Part shown: positions 17,225 to 26,133 of the stretch, one piece after another
Layout of the letters: each line of letters begins with the position of its first letter
How positions within the stretch are numbered: position 1 is the stretch's first letter
Assembly: GCF_900101985.1 (NCBI RefSeq)
Contig: NZ_FNAR01000012.1
Location: 21,088 to 85,087, forward strand
Source of the DNA: Bhargavaea beijingensis
Lineage (GTDB): Bacteria > Bacillota > Bacilli > Bacillales_A > Planococcaceae
Direction: 5' to 3'
Length of the DNA stretch: 64,000 nt
Notes under the pieces: model-generated
The model's input: the letters and a program-made list of their open reading frames with translations, nothing else
Told to the model about the DNA's origin: nothing
Database searches by the model: none
Position numbers and translations under genes: made by a program

Positions 17225-17894
17225 ATTTATACCCCATTCCCCGGACCGTGATGATTCGTACGGGTTTAGGCGGATTGATCTCAATTTTCTCACGCAGTTT
17301 CTTAATATGCGCATCAACCGTCCGGTCCAGCACAATCTGCTCAGAGGATGGATAGAGCTGTTCGATCAGTGCGTCGCGGCTGAAGACGATATTCGGATGT
17401 TTCATCAGGTGATGAAGGAGGATGAACTCGTGCTTGGTTAAGTGGACGGGCTGTTCATTCAGTGTGACTTCTCCTTTGAGGGGTTTAAGACAAAGTCGGT
17501 CGTAGCACAGTTTACGGCAGAAACGGCCGGTCCTTCTCAGTACCGCTTCTACATGGGCGACCAATTCTTCGGGGTCGAAAGGCTTCGTCAAATAATCATC
17601 GGCGCCCATATGAAGACCGCTGATTTTGTCTTCCGTCTTCGATTTGGCAGACAACATGATGATCGCGACTTCATCCCCAAAACGGGCTTTTACCCAGCGA
17701 CAGAATTCCTCACCGCTGACCTTGGGCATCATCAGATCAAGAATGATCAGACAAGGCTGAACCTCAGCGAATAACGACTTTGCTTCTTCACCATCTGCCG
17801 CTTCAATCACATCATAGCCGTCTTTCTTTAAATAGAGACTGATCAGTTCGCGCATCATCTGATCGTCTTCCACAACCATCAATCGTTGCTTCAT
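17211..17894 (-). CDS. OmpR-family response regulator of the redox operon
   Basis: A 227-residue regulator: receiver domain with the acidic pair VVEDD, phospho-acceptor Asp in LIILDLMMP and Lys in TKPF, then a winged-helix DNA-binding domain ending RIITVRGMGYKFVAQ. Start 17894 follows GGGGGTG by six bases; a GTG nine bases earlier lies on top of that site. It overlaps the kinase gene and follows the thioredoxin gene by 39 bases, so it probably regulates this operon. Confidence 0.88.
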   Translation of the reverse strand: MKQRLMVVEDDQMMRELISLYLKKDGYDVIEAADGEEAKSLFAEVQPCLIILDLMMPKVSGEEFCRWVKARFGDEVAIIMLSAKSKTEDKISGLHMGADDYLTKPFDPEELVAHVEAVLRRTGRFCRKLCYDRLCLKPLKGEVTLNEQPVHLTKHEFILLHHLMKHPNIVFSRDALIEQLYPSSEQIVLDRTVDAHIKKLREKIEINPPKPVRIITVRGMGYKFVAQ

Positions 17895-17933
17895 GTATTT
17901 CACCCCCGTCCTTATTTTACAGGGAGATATGGC

Positions 17934-18536
17934 TTATTTCATTCGGAGAAGTTCACGGCGCATCATATCGTAGTTCATGGCTCCCATTGCAACAAACTGA
18001 ATCCGCCCGTCCGAATCAATCATGTAGCTGGTTGGATAGGCTACCACATTGAATTGCTCAGAAAGAGCGCCCTTTGAATCCATCAGAATCGGAAAGCTTA
18101 AGCCGAGTTCTTCTGCAAATTCTCCTGCGTCATCAGGTGATTTCTCGGTATGGGTCAGGTTGACAGCAAGAACCTTTCCTTCTCCGTCTTCATGGATTTT
18201 CTGCATGTCCGGCATTTCCGCCCGGCAAGGCGGGCACCAGGTTGCCCAGAAATTGATGAAGACCCGTTCTCCCCGGTAGTCAGACAATCTGACCGTTTCG
18301 CCGTCCAATGTCTGGAGTTCGAAGTCAGGTGCGATCTGCCCCCGAGTAATTCCGATCGTGTCTTCCGGAACGGTTTCTGCTGCGGGTTCGGTTTCTGCAC
18401 CGCTTTCCTTTTCGGTATTTGAATAAACGACAGGAGTGCGTTTCTCAGTTTGCTCTGTTTCCGAGGTGCTCAAAAAATGATAGGTCGCCCATCCGATCAT
18501 GCCAATAATGACCAGGCTAATGACTGTCTGTTTCAT
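17934..18536 (-). CDS. ResA/TlpA-like membrane-anchored thiol-disulfide oxidoreductase
   Basis: A 200-residue protein: N-terminal membrane anchor (residues 3-20), an acidic linker rich in Glu and Thr, then a thioredoxin fold with active site WATWCPPC (about residue 110) and a cis-Pro in VVAYPTSY. ResA-type proteins reduce disulfides outside the membrane, for example in apocytochrome c, using electrons from CcdA, which is encoded immediately upstream. Start 18536 has AGGATGG eight bases upstream. Confidence 0.85.
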   Translation of the reverse strand: MKQTVISLVIIGMIGWATYHFLSTSETEQTEKRTPVVYSNTEKESGAETEPAAETVPEDTIGITRGQIAPDFELQTLDGETVRLSDYRGERVFINFWATWCPPCRAEMPDMQKIHEDGEGKVLAVNLTHTEKSPDDAGEFAEELGLSFPILMDSKGALSEQFNVVAYPTSYMIDSDGRIQFVAMGAMNYDMMRRELLRMK

Positions 18537-18552
18537 TGGAGAATCCATCCTT

Positions 18553-19311
18553 TCATCCCAATTTGGAGAACCAAGTATCATCGATCAGCTCAAGCAGGTA
18601 GGCTGCAATCTTCGGCATTTGACCAAAGAACAAAAGCAGGCCCATGATGATCATGATCGCGCCCCCGGCTTTAATGATCCATCCGGATTTCCGGACCAGC
18701 CACTTCGTCGATCCGATAAAGAAGGTCAGTAAGAGAAAAGGGATGGAAAATCCGAGAACATACAGCGCGGTATAAACCATGCCTTGTGCGGGCTGTGCGG
18801 CCGATAACAGCAGGATAGAGGCGAAGATCGGCCCGATGCACGGTGTCCATCCTGCGGCAAAACCGATGCCGACAACAAACGTGCCGGCGTAGCTGGTTCC
18901 CGATTTTGAAATCTGTAATCTTCTTTCTCTCATGAATCCGGGAATCTGGAGCCATCCGCCAACGAGAAAACCCATGAAAACGATGAGGATACCGGCAATC
19001 TGCTGGATGAACATCCCGGTATTCCCGGTAAGCAGACCCAGCCCCCATTGTCCGATGAAAGTTGAACCGGCACCGAGACTCATGAAGATGACGGCAATAC
19101 CTAAAAGAAAAACAATGGAATGGCTTAGCAGCTTTCGCCGGATCGGAGCCGTAGGCTGGTCTTGAAGTTCCATCGTGCTGATCCCGGTAATGTACGATAA
19201 ATACGCGGGGAAGAGCGGGAGTACACAAGGCGAAAGAAAAGAAATGGCGCCGGCTCCAAGTGCGAGGATCATCGCAAGAAGAATGGAGGTGTCGGCAGTA
19301 ATCATGTCCAT
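18553..19311 (-). CDS. ccdA: Cytochrome c biogenesis/thiol-reductant transporter CcdA
   Basis: A 252-residue six-helix membrane protein that passes electrons from cytoplasmic thioredoxin to extracytoplasmic thioredoxin-like proteins. The two reactive cysteines are in FLSPCVLPLFPAYLSY (about residue 28) and GWTPCIGPIFAS (about residue 155). The start at 19311 follows AGAGGGAA and overlaps the end of the upstream gene by 10 bases. The next gene encodes its likely partner. Confidence 0.9.
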   Translation of the reverse strand: MDMITADTSILLAMILALGAGAISFLSPCVLPLFPAYLSYITGISTMELQDQPTAPIRRKLLSHSIVFLLGIAVIFMSLGAGSTFIGQWGLGLLTGNTGMFIQQIAGILIVFMGFLVGGWLQIPGFMRERRLQISKSGTSYAGTFVVGIGFAAGWTPCIGPIFASILLLSAAQPAQGMVYTALYVLGFSIPFLLLTFFIGSTKWLVRKSGWIIKAGGAIMIIMGLLLFFGQMPKIAAYLLELIDDTWFSKLG

Positions 19312-19925
19312 AATGTTCCCTCTTTCCAAAGTAATTTGATCGCGCTGGCGGCCATGACAGTAAACATCAGGAAAATCCAGGGTGAGATGAGAAATCCGAA
19401 CATCGTCAGAACAGGCTGAATCAACAGGGTAGAGAGCCCTCCGGCTGCCCAGAGCAGCAACGACATCACCATCAGCCGGTCAGGTGGGAGGGCCTTCCGA
19501 ACACTGAACAGGGAAAGCCCTCCATAAAGAAAGAGGTTGATCAGGTTTGCGGGATGGCTGCCAATGACGAACTCCGTAAACTCGAAAAGAAAAGAAGACA
19601 GGAACCATAAGCGAAGCAGAAAAAGAAGAATTCCCGGGTCGGACCGGTCCCGCCAGATCCTGAAAACCAAGATGATTCCCGTCAGCAACGAGGCCGTATA
19701 GAAAGCGGCGGAATCCGCCGGCCTGGAAAGAACAGCGACAGGTTCGCGAATCAGATGATGCACGTTCAACGCAAGTTTGCTGGCCCATAGAAAGATAAGG
19801 AAGTCCGCAATAATCGAAATGGCATGGGACAACTGCCCCTTCTTATCTGATAGCAGAGCAACCAACCATGCCCCAGCTCCCAGACTGCTGACCAGTATTC
19901 CGATGGTGGTCATTTGAGCGGTCAT
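19302..19925 (-). CDS. Uncharacterised multi-span membrane protein of the redox operon
   Basis: A 207-residue, strongly hydrophobic protein with about six or seven membrane segments and few charged residues. No family recognised and no cysteines in it, so it is not itself a thiol relay. It is the first gene of the operon with ccdA, the ResA-like protein and the two-component system (overlap with ccdA of 10 bases). GGAGGG lies 11 bases before the ATG. It could be a cytochrome- or heme-related membrane protein, but that is only a guess. Confidence 0.65.
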   Translation of the reverse strand: MTAQMTTIGILVSSLGAGAWLVALLSDKKGQLSHAISIIADFLIFLWASKLALNVHHLIREPVAVLSRPADSAAFYTASLLTGIILVFRIWRDRSDPGILLFLLRLWFLSSFLFEFTEFVIGSHPANLINLFLYGGLSLFSVRKALPPDRLMVMSLLLWAAGGLSTLLIQPVLTMFGFLISPWIFLMFTVMAASAIKLLWKEGTLWT

Positions 19926-20016
19926 GGGGGTGTCATCCCTCCTTCCTTATTCGTGTGACTTCACATTACCTTTGAAATATGAAAGTTTGATGAAAGCCAT
20001 TCGCCGACTGCACAAG

Positions 20017-20053
20017 AAAATGCCGTTCCGGACACGTCCGGAACGGCATTTTT
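20017..20053 (-). terminator. Terminator of the LytTR gene
   Basis: AAAATGCCGTTCCGGA (20017-20032) pairs perfectly with TCCGGAACGGCATTTT (20037-20052), six bases past the LytTR stop; U-rich in both directions. Confidence 0.85.
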
Positions 20054-20058
20054 CCATT

Positions 20059-20706
20059 TCAGAATCCGAGAACCTTTCTAAGTGTGGGGGCATGTGCCTG
20101 GCTGACCGGGATTTCCGATCCGTCCGAGGTCGTGATGAGGAGTCCTGAGGTAAAGTCGTCTTTGCGGATGCGGCTGATGAAGTCCGTGTTGATCAGATAA
20201 GAGCGGTGCACCCGGAGGAAGGAGCCAGGCAGTTCCGCTTCCAGTTGCTTGAGTGTCCGGGTGGAAGCGAATTCTTCCCCGTCCGCGTAGAACCAGGTTT
20301 TTTTGTCGGCACTTTCAATGTGGGTGATGCGGCTGACGGAGACCGGGACCCAGTCATCGTCATTGCGGCCGGTCAGGTAGCGGATCGGGGCCGCCTTTTT
20401 CCGTTCTTCGGGAAGAAGGACGATGACGGCACCGGGAAGCGATCCGATCTCGACCGGATAGCCAATCCCATAATAGGAAGTGTTCTGATCCGGGAAGGAC
20501 AGCCGGTCTTCCGCTCGCCGGCCTGTCTCGATCACCTGATGGGCGATATCCCCTGGGGTGACGGGTTGGCCGGGGGCGAGCGGAATGTTCAACCCCCGCT
20601 GGTCGAGGTGAATGTACTGCCCGTCTGCCGCCACGGCAAATACCGCTTTTTCCGGAATCCACTCAAAAGCAAACTGCGCCAACTGTTCTAACACACCGTT
20701 TTTCAT
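20059..20706 (-). CDS. LytTR-family transcriptional regulator
   Basis: A 215-residue protein. The C-terminal 95 residues are a LytTR DNA-binding domain (WVPVSVSRITHIESADKK, LRVHRSYLINTDFI). The N-terminal 110 residues resemble a small PAS/GAF-like sensor rather than a phospho-receiver; no receiver Asp is seen. Start 20706 has TGGAGGAGATCAG upstream; three earlier in-frame ATGs have none. It is divergent from aceA with 188 bases between the starts, which makes control of the glyoxylate shunt a reasonable hypothesis. Confidence 0.8.
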   Translation of the reverse strand: MKNGVLEQLAQFAFEWIPEKAVFAVAADGQYIHLDQRGLNIPLAPGQPVTPGDIAHQVIETGRRAEDRLSFPDQNTSYYGIGYPVEIGSLPGAVIVLLPEERKKAAPIRYLTGRNDDDWVPVSVSRITHIESADKKTWFYADGEEFASTRTLKQLEAELPGSFLRVHRSYLINTDFISRIRKDDFTSGLLITTSDGSEIPVSQAHAPTLRKVLGF

Positions 20707-20815
20707 CTGATCTCCTCCATTCATCGGCGAACCGCCCATGTTCATCAAAGAATTTCCCCTTTTAGTCCGAAAACCCAGACAAGAAAGACAATTCTGTTAT
20801 ATAGTAAGTTACAAC

Positions 20816-20866
20816 AACAGCAGCTGTTATGAAACAGTCAAAAAGAACTATTTTATAACAGTGTTA
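20816..20866 (+). promoter_or_regulatory. Two palindromes between lytTR and aceA
   Basis: AACAGCAGCTGTT (20816-20828) and TAACAGTGTTA (20856-20866) are perfect palindromes sharing an AACAG...TGTT pattern, with centres 39 bases apart, just upstream of aceA. They are candidate operators for the neighbouring LytTR regulator or another factor. Confidence 0.4.
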
Positions 20867-20894
20867 ATAAAACCCTCTGAAAGGTGTGTTTCGG

Positions 20895-22172
20895 ATGACG
20901 ACAAAACAAGCGGAAATCGAACAGATTGAAATGGGATGGCAGGATGAGCGCTGGAACGGAATCACACGGCCGTACACGGCGGAAGATGTGTATCGCCTCC
21001 GCGGCTCCGTCCAGATTGAACATACACTCGCAAAGCGCGGAGCGGACCGTCTATGGAAGTCCCTGCAGGATGAACCGTTCATCAACGCACTGGGCGCCCT
21101 CACCGGGAACCAGGCGATGCAGCAGGTCAAGGCGGGGCTGCAGGCCATCTACCTGAGCGGCTGGCAGGTCGCGGCGGATGCGAACATCGCAGGCCAGATG
21201 TACCCGGACCAGAGCCTGTACCCGGCAAACAGCGTCCCGCATGTGGTGAAGCGCATCAACCAGGCGCTCCAGCGCGCCGACCAGATCGACCGCGCGGAAG
21301 GCCGGGAAGGGTTCGACTGGTTTGCCCCGATCGTGGCGGATGCGGAAGCCGGATTCGGCGGCCCGCTGAATGTCTTCGAGCTGATGAAGGGCATGATCGA
21401 GGCCGGTGCTGCAGGCGTCCACTTCGAGGACCAGCTTGCATCCGAGAAGAAATGCGGCCACCTCGGCGGCAAGGTTCTTCTGCCGACTCAGAATGCGATC
21501 AAGAACCTGATCTCCGCACGGCTCGCGGCTGACGTCATGGGCGTTCCGACAATCATCATCGCCCGCACCGACGCGGATGCGGCGGATCTGATCACAAGTG
21601 ACATCGACCCGGCGGACCACGAGTTCATCACGGGAGAACGCACGCCTGAAGGCTTCTACCGCACCCGTGCCGGCATCGACCAGGCGATCGCACGAGGCCT
21701 TGCTTACGCGCCTTATGCCGACCTGATCTGGTGCGAAACTTCCAAACCGTCGCTTGAGGAAGCCAAAAAGTTCGCTGATGCAATCCACGAGAAGTTCCCG
21801 GGCAAGATGCTCGCGTACAACTGCTCGCCTTCCTTCAACTGGGAAGCGAACCTCGACAAGGAAACAATCGCCGAGTACCAGCGTGAAATCGCGAAGATGG
21901 GGTACAAGTTCCAGTTCGTCACGCTTGCCGGTTTCCACTCGCTGAACCACAGCATGTTCGAACTGGCGCATGCCTACAGGGACGAAGGCATGGCGGCCTA
22001 CTCCCGTCTCCAGCAGGCCGAGTTCGCCAGCGAGGAAAAAGGCTACACGGCAACACGCCACCAGCGCGAAGTCGGCACCGGCTACTTCGACGAAGTCGCG
22101 CAAGTGATCTCCGGCGGTCAGTCATCCACGACCGCGATGGCGGGATCCACGGAAACTGCGCAGTTCGTATAA
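20895..22172 (+). CDS. aceA: Isocitrate lyase
   Basis: Cleaves isocitrate to glyoxylate and succinate, the first step of the glyoxylate shunt used for growth on acetate or fatty acids. The 425-residue protein has the catalytic signature [10 protein letters not shown] and the substrate-binding segments [11 protein letters not shown] and YNCSPSFNW. Start 20895 follows AAAGG by ten bases; an in-frame GTG nine bases earlier is too close to that site. aceB follows 18 bases downstream. Confidence 0.96.
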   Translation: MTTKQAEIEQIEMGWQDERWNGITRPYTAEDVYRLRGSVQIEHTLAKRGADRLWKSLQDEPFINALGALTGNQAMQQVKAGLQAIYLSGWQVAADANIAGQMYPDQSLYPANSVPHVVKRINQALQRADQIDRAEGREGFDWFAPIVADAEAGFGGPLNVFELMKGMIEAGAAGVHFEDQLASEKKCGHLGGKVLLPTQNAIKNLISARLAADVMGVPTIIIARTDADAADLITSDIDPADHEFITGERTPEGFYRTRAGIDQAIARGLAYAPYADLIWCETSKPSLEEAKKFADAIHEKFPGKMLAYNCSPSFNWEANLDKETIAEYQREIAKMGYKFQFVTLAGFHSLNHSMFELAHAYRDEGMAAYSRLQQAEFASEEKGYTATRHQREVGTGYFDEVAQVISGGQSSTTAMAGSTETAQFV

Positions 22173-22190
22173 GGAAAGGAGCGGTTGCAC

Positions 22191-23801
22191 ATGACGACGA
22201 ACGAAACGGCAAGGGAACGGCAGGTAAAGGTGACGGGCGGCCGGACGCCATCCTCGGATACCATCCTGACGGAAGATGCCCTGCAATTCATCGGCGAATT
22301 GCATGAGCAGTTCAACAGCCGGCGGCTTGAGCTGCTGGAAAAGCGGATGGAGCGGCAGGCAAAGTTTGATGCGGGGGAGCAGCCGGACTTCCTTCCGGAA
22401 ACGGAACAGATCAGGGAGGGCGATTGGGAAGTCGCCCCGATTCCTGAAGACCTGAAGGACCGCAGGGTGGAAATCACCGGGCCGGTCGACCGGAAGATGG
22501 TCATCAACGCGCTCAACTCCGGAGCGAAAACGTTCATGGCGTGCTTTGAGGACGCGACCTCCCCGACATGGGAGAACATGATCGAAGGGCAAAAGAATAT
22601 GCATGATGCTGTGCGGCGGACGATTTCTTACATCCGTCCGTCCGACGGCAAGGAATATCGATTAAACGACGAGACGGCGGTCCTGATTGTCCGTCCGCGC
22701 GGCTGGCATCTGGAAGAGCGCCACGTGACGGTCGGAGGGGAGCCGGTGTCCGGCAGCCTGTTCGACTTCGGGCTGTTCTTCTACCACAATGCGAAAGAGC
22801 AGATCGCCCGCGGGACGGGGCCGTATTTCTACCTGCCGAAGGTGGAAAGCCATCTGGAAGCGCGCCTCTGGAATGACGTCTTCACTTATGCGCAGGAGCG
22901 GCTCGGCATCCCTCATGGCACCATCCGGGCAACTGTCCTGATCGAGACGATTCTTGCCGCGTTCGAGATGGATGAGATCCTCTACGAACTTCGCGACCAT
23001 GCGGCAGGGCTCAACTGCGGACGGTGGGACTATATCTTCAGCTTCCTGAAACGGTTCCGGAACCAGGATGATGTCCTGTTACCCGACCGCGGGCAGGTGA
23101 CGATGACCGCGCCGTTCATGAGATCCTACACGCAGCTCTGTATCAAGACGTGCCACAAGCGAGGTGCGATGGCTATTGGCGGAATGGCGGCCCAGATTCC
23201 GGTCAAGGGGGATGAAGAAGCCAATGCTGACGCGTTCCGCAAGGTGGCAGAAGACAAGCGGCGCGAGGCGACCGACGGCCATGACGGCACCTGGGTCGCG
23301 CATCCGGGTCTCGTCCCGGTCGCAATGAAGGAGTTCGACGCCCTCATCGGAGACGGGCAGAACCAGATCAACCGTAAGCGTGAAGACGTCCAAGTGACCG
23401 GCCGGGATCTGCTCCAGGTGCCGGAAGGGACCATCACGGAAGGCGGCATCCGGACGAACATCCATGTCGGCATCCGCTACATTGCGGCCTGGTTGTGCGG
23501 CAGCGGGGCGGTCCCGATCAACAATCTGATGGAGGATGCCGCAACGGCGGAAATTTCCCGCTCGCAAATCTGGCAATGGATCCGTCACCCGGAAGCACGC
23601 CTCGATGACGGCAGGGAAATCACGGAAAGCCTGTTCGAGCAGTTGCTGCAAGAGGAACTGTGGAAAATCCGCAAATCCGAAGGGGCGGAGAAGTTTACCG
23701 AAGGCCGATTTCAGGAAGCTGCCGACCTGTTCAAAGAGCTCACGGAAAACGACGACTTTGAAGAATTCCTGACCGTGCCGGGCTACGGCCGGCTGGCATA
23801 A
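22191..23801 (+). CDS. aceB: Malate synthase A
   Basis: Condenses glyoxylate with acetyl-CoA to malate, completing the glyoxylate shunt. The 536-residue protein matches form A; recognisable segments are [36 protein letters not shown] and [13 protein letters not shown]. Start 22191 follows AAGGAAAGGAG by nine bases; the TTG six bases earlier is less well placed. Operon with aceA, and the small zinc-ribbon gene follows 27 bases later. Confidence 0.96.
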   Translation: MTTNETARERQVKVTGGRTPSSDTILTEDALQFIGELHEQFNSRRLELLEKRMERQAKFDAGEQPDFLPETEQIREGDWEVAPIPEDLKDRRVEITGPVDRKMVINALNSGAKTFMACFEDATSPTWENMIEGQKNMHDAVRRTISYIRPSDGKEYRLNDETAVLIVRPRGWHLEERHVTVGGEPVSGSLFDFGLFFYHNAKEQIARGTGPYFYLPKVESHLEARLWNDVFTYAQERLGIPHGTIRATVLIETILAAFEMDEILYELRDHAAGLNCGRWDYIFSFLKRFRNQDDVLLPDRGQVTMTAPFMRSYTQLCIKTCHKRGAMAIGGMAAQIPVKGDEEANADAFRKVAEDKRREATDGHDGTWVAHPGLVPVAMKEFDALIGDGQNQINRKREDVQVTGRDLLQVPEGTITEGGIRTNIHVGIRYIAAWLCGSGAVPINNLMEDAATAEISRSQIWQWIRHPEARLDDGREITESLFEQLLQEELWKIRKSEGAEKFTEGRFQEAADLFKELTENDDFEEFLTVPGYGRLA

Positions 23802-23828
23802 CCCCAAACCCATAAGGAGGAGATCAAT

Positions 23829-23957
23829 ATGATGAAAAACCAGCAGAAGATCGAAAAGTCCCGGAAGATCTGTGTCGAGTGCGGTTGTGAAATCGTCGAG
23901 AAAGTCGAGTCCCTCCACCATGAATGCGAGCGTTGCGTCGGGAAATCGGAGCAGTAA
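23829..23957 (+). CDS. YhfH-like mini zinc-ribbon protein
   Basis: A 42-residue protein with strong AAGGAGGAGA six bases before the ATG. It has paired cysteines, CVECGCEI and HECERCVG, like the YhfH family seen again at 24674. It probably binds one zinc ion; role unknown. It is co-oriented with and close to aceAB, ahead of a shared terminator, so it is probably the last gene of that operon. Confidence 0.7.
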   Translation: MMKNQQKIEKSRKICVECGCEIVEKVESLHHECERCVGKSEQ

Positions 23958-23966
23958 ACCATAAAA

Positions 23967-23999
23967 AAAGGAGCCACCGTCAAATGCGGTGGCTCCTTT
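23967..23999. terminator. Bidirectional terminator between aceAB and the RDD gene
   Basis: AAAGGAGCCACCG (23967-23979) pairs with CGGTGGCTCCTTT (23987-23999); the minus strand continues with TTTT. Confidence 0.85.
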
Positions 24000-24002
24000 G
24001 AA

Positions 24003-24392
24003 TTATCGTTCAGTTACCACTGTCCCTGAAATCCGGTCATGGGGGAACAGCGCCCCGTCTTGTGCCTCAAACGCATCACGGTCTTTCAGGTAGTCGAATG
24101 TGCTGATGGTGTCCCGGTAGGCCATGCGCTTCACAATCTGTCCCGGTGTCGGTTCGGTGCTGTCTTTGTTTTCAAGGGCCAGCCCCATTGTCTTGTAGCC
24201 GATGGTCCGGCCACTGTTCCTCAGTTGGGCATATTCCAGCGCCCACATGACGGCGGTCGGGGTGACGAGGGCGTGGAAGGCCTCGCTTTTGATCTTCTTT
24301 CTCAACAGGTATTCGACGCCTGCAGTTGCGGCGGTTGATATGGCGACATCCATCAGGTAGGCCTTGAATCGTTTTTTGGTGATCGGCTTCAC
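24003..24392 (-). CDS. RDD-family membrane protein
   Basis: A 129-residue protein resembling the RDD domain: KRFKAYLMDVAIST at the N-terminus, RNSGRTIGYKTMGLAL in the middle, two hydrophobic stretches. RDD proteins are small membrane proteins, some linked to ion homeostasis. GTG start six bases after GGGGG. The membrane segments are weak, so a degenerate or soluble variant is possible. Confidence 0.6.
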   Translation of the reverse strand: MKPITKKRFKAYLMDVAISTAATAGVEYLLRKKIKSEAFHALVTPTAVMWALEYAQLRNSGRTIGYKTMGLALENKDSTEPTPGQIVKRMAYRDTISTFDYLKDRDAFEAQDGALFPHDRISGTVVTER

Positions 24393-24625
24393 GATGATTC
24401 CCCCAGTTTGTACTTTATGTTTGGAATACGAGATGACAGAACGATTGGTTTCAATTATACAGAAAGACGTTTTAAGGTTTCCGATCTCTTAATCGGATAG
24501 TTTCGCTGTCTTGTCATCAGTTTAGGGTGTTTCACCCGAAGTTAGCAGGACAAGCTGTATTGGTACAAAAACAAAATCACTGTACTATAAAAGAAAACGT
24601 TGAGCTGGTTTAGAACAATAAAAAA

Positions 24626-24650
24626 CGCCCCGGACAAAAGGTCCGGGGCG
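24626..24650 (-). terminator. Terminator of yhfH
   Basis: CGCCCCGGAC (24626-24635) pairs perfectly with GTCCGGGGCG (24641-24650); minus strand continues TTTTTATTG. The 281 bases between this block and the RDD gene contain no other recognised element. Confidence 0.85.
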
Positions 24651-24673
24651 CCGTTAAGGTCGGTTGGCGTCAG

Positions 24674-24799
24674 TTATTCGCAGTTGCACTTGTCGCATTT
24701 GTTGCTGTAGCATTCGTGTTGTTCCTCGATCTTTTCGCCGCATTCAGTGCACATTTTCGGAGGCAGGTTTTTGAAGAACTCAACAACATTTTCAATCAT
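24674..24799 (-). CDS. yhfH: YhfH-family zinc-ribbon protein
   Basis: A 41-residue protein closely resembling B. subtilis YhfH: a short amphipathic start (MIENVVEFFKNLPPK) and cysteine pairs CTECGEKIEE, HECYSNKC and CDKCNC. The start at 24799 follows AGGAG by eight bases. It lies beside lplJ as in B. subtilis (yhfI missing). Its promoter carries a strong palindrome, so it is probably tightly regulated. Biochemical role unknown. Confidence 0.82.
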   Translation of the reverse strand: MIENVVEFFKNLPPKMCTECGEKIEEQHECYSNKCDKCNCE

Positions 24800-24820
24800 T
24801 CCGCATTCTCCTCTCGAGGT

Positions 24821-24882
24821 GATTAGGCTAATCAGCTTCTGTTGTTGTACACATTGTATTATAACAGGTGATGACCTGTCAA
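24821..24882 (-). promoter_or_regulatory. yhfH promoter with two palindromes
   Basis: On the minus strand TTGACA (24882-24877), an 18-base spacer and TACAAT (24858-24853) form the promoter. ACAGGT-N4-ACCTGT (24864-24879) lies between the two elements and GATTAGGCTAATC (24821-24833) lies just downstream of the start. Both look like repressor operators; the regulator is not identifiable. Confidence 0.6.
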
Positions 24883-25010
24883 TGGTTTTCACCTAATTTT
24901 ATAAATATTTTTTCAGGTTACTTTTTGGTGCTTACCGGCAACCTAAACGCGGGAGCGTTCCGGGGGTCTGTGATAAACTGTTTGAAGGAAACTGACAGGA
25001 GGTCGATTTC

Positions 25011-26003
25011 GTGAAATTCATCGACAACAAGGGCATCAACGACCCGTACATCAACCTCGCGATCGAGGAATACATCCTGAACACATTTGATACGGACAAG
25101 GATTCCTATCTGCTGTTCTACATTAACGGTCCATCCATCATCGTCGGCCGCAACCAGAACACCATCGAGGAGATCGATGCCGGCTACGTTGATAAAAACG
25201 GCATCAAGGTCGTCCGCCGGCTGTCTGGCGGCGGAGCGGTTTACCACGACCTCGGCAACCTGAACTACAGCTTCATCACGAAAGATGACGGCGAGAGCTT
25301 CCGCAACTTCAGGAAGTTCACGCAGCCTGTCGTCGACGCGCTCAACAACCTCGGCGTCAAAGCCGAACTCCAGGGCCGGAACGACCTGCTTGTCGAGGGA
25401 CGCAAGATTTCAGGGAACGCCCAGTTTTCCACGCAGGGCCGCATGTACAGCCACGGCACGCTCATGTTCGATACGGACATCGGCGAAGTCGTGAACGCCC
25501 TGAAGGTCAAGAAAGACAAAATCGAATCCAAAGGCATCAAGTCCATCCGCTCACGCGTCGCGAACATTTCCGAGTTCCTCGGGGAGCCGATGACGATCGA
25601 AGAGTTTCGCCAGTACATCCTCGAGCAGATCTTCGGCGGCAAGGACAAGATTGAGTACATCGACCTTACGGAAGACGACTGGGAAAACATCAAAAAGCTG
25701 TCCGGGAAGCGTTACGGCAACTGGGACTGGAACTACGGCAAGTCGCCGAAGTTCAACATGTCCCACTCCAAACGATTCCCGGTCGGGGGCATCGATGTGA
25801 AACTGGATGTGAACAAAGGCAAGATCGAAGAAGCGGCAATCTTCGGCGACTTCTTCGGCGTCGGTGAAGTGGCCGAGATTGAAAAAGCTCTGAAAGGCGC
25901 CCAGTACAGCGCAGAAGGCATCCGAAAGGCGATCGAAGGAATCGATATCGAGAAGCTGCTCGGCGGCATCACAAAAGAAGAGTTCATCGATCTGATTTAC
26001 TGA
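25011..26003 (+). CDS. lplJ: Lipoate-protein ligase
   Basis: Activates free lipoate with ATP and attaches it to lipoyl domains of 2-oxoacid dehydrogenases and GcvH. The 330-residue protein has the lipoyl-AMP-binding motif RRLSGGGAVYHDLGN (about residues 68-82), KISGNAQ and the C-terminal accessory domain of LplA-type ligases. GTG start with AGGAGGTCG upstream. B. subtilis lplJ (yhfJ) lies in the same yhfH-lplJ-lcfB neighbourhood. Confidence 0.93.
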   Translation: MKFIDNKGINDPYINLAIEEYILNTFDTDKDSYLLFYINGPSIIVGRNQNTIEEIDAGYVDKNGIKVVRRLSGGGAVYHDLGNLNYSFITKDDGESFRNFRKFTQPVVDALNNLGVKAELQGRNDLLVEGRKISGNAQFSTQGRMYSHGTLMFDTDIGEVVNALKVKKDKIESKGIKSIRSRVANISEFLGEPMTIEEFRQYILEQIFGGKDKIEYIDLTEDDWENIKKLSGKRYGNWDWNYGKSPKFNMSHSKRFPVGGIDVKLDVNKGKIEEAAIFGDFFGVGEVAEIEKALKGAQYSAEGIRKAIEGIDIEKLLGGITKEEFIDLIY

Positions 26004-26020
26004 TCACGCGCAGCCTGCCC

Positions 26021-26052
26021 AAAAGGGACCCGACAGACGCCGGGTCCCTTTT
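26021..26052 (+). terminator. Terminator of lplJ
   Basis: AAAAGGGACCCG (26021-26032) pairs with CGGGTCCCTTTT (26041-26052). Confidence 0.88.
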
Positions 26053-26133
26053 CTGGTATCATAAAAGCAGCGACAACACGGATTCCGGACGGGTGAACAG
26101 GCCGGAACCGGAATCGGAAAAGAGGGAAAAACC

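Noticed and set aside
24821..24833. DtxR/IdeR iron box (TTAGGCTAA core)
   Set aside because: Only the inner nine bases agree; the outer half-sites differ, so the regulator is left unassigned.
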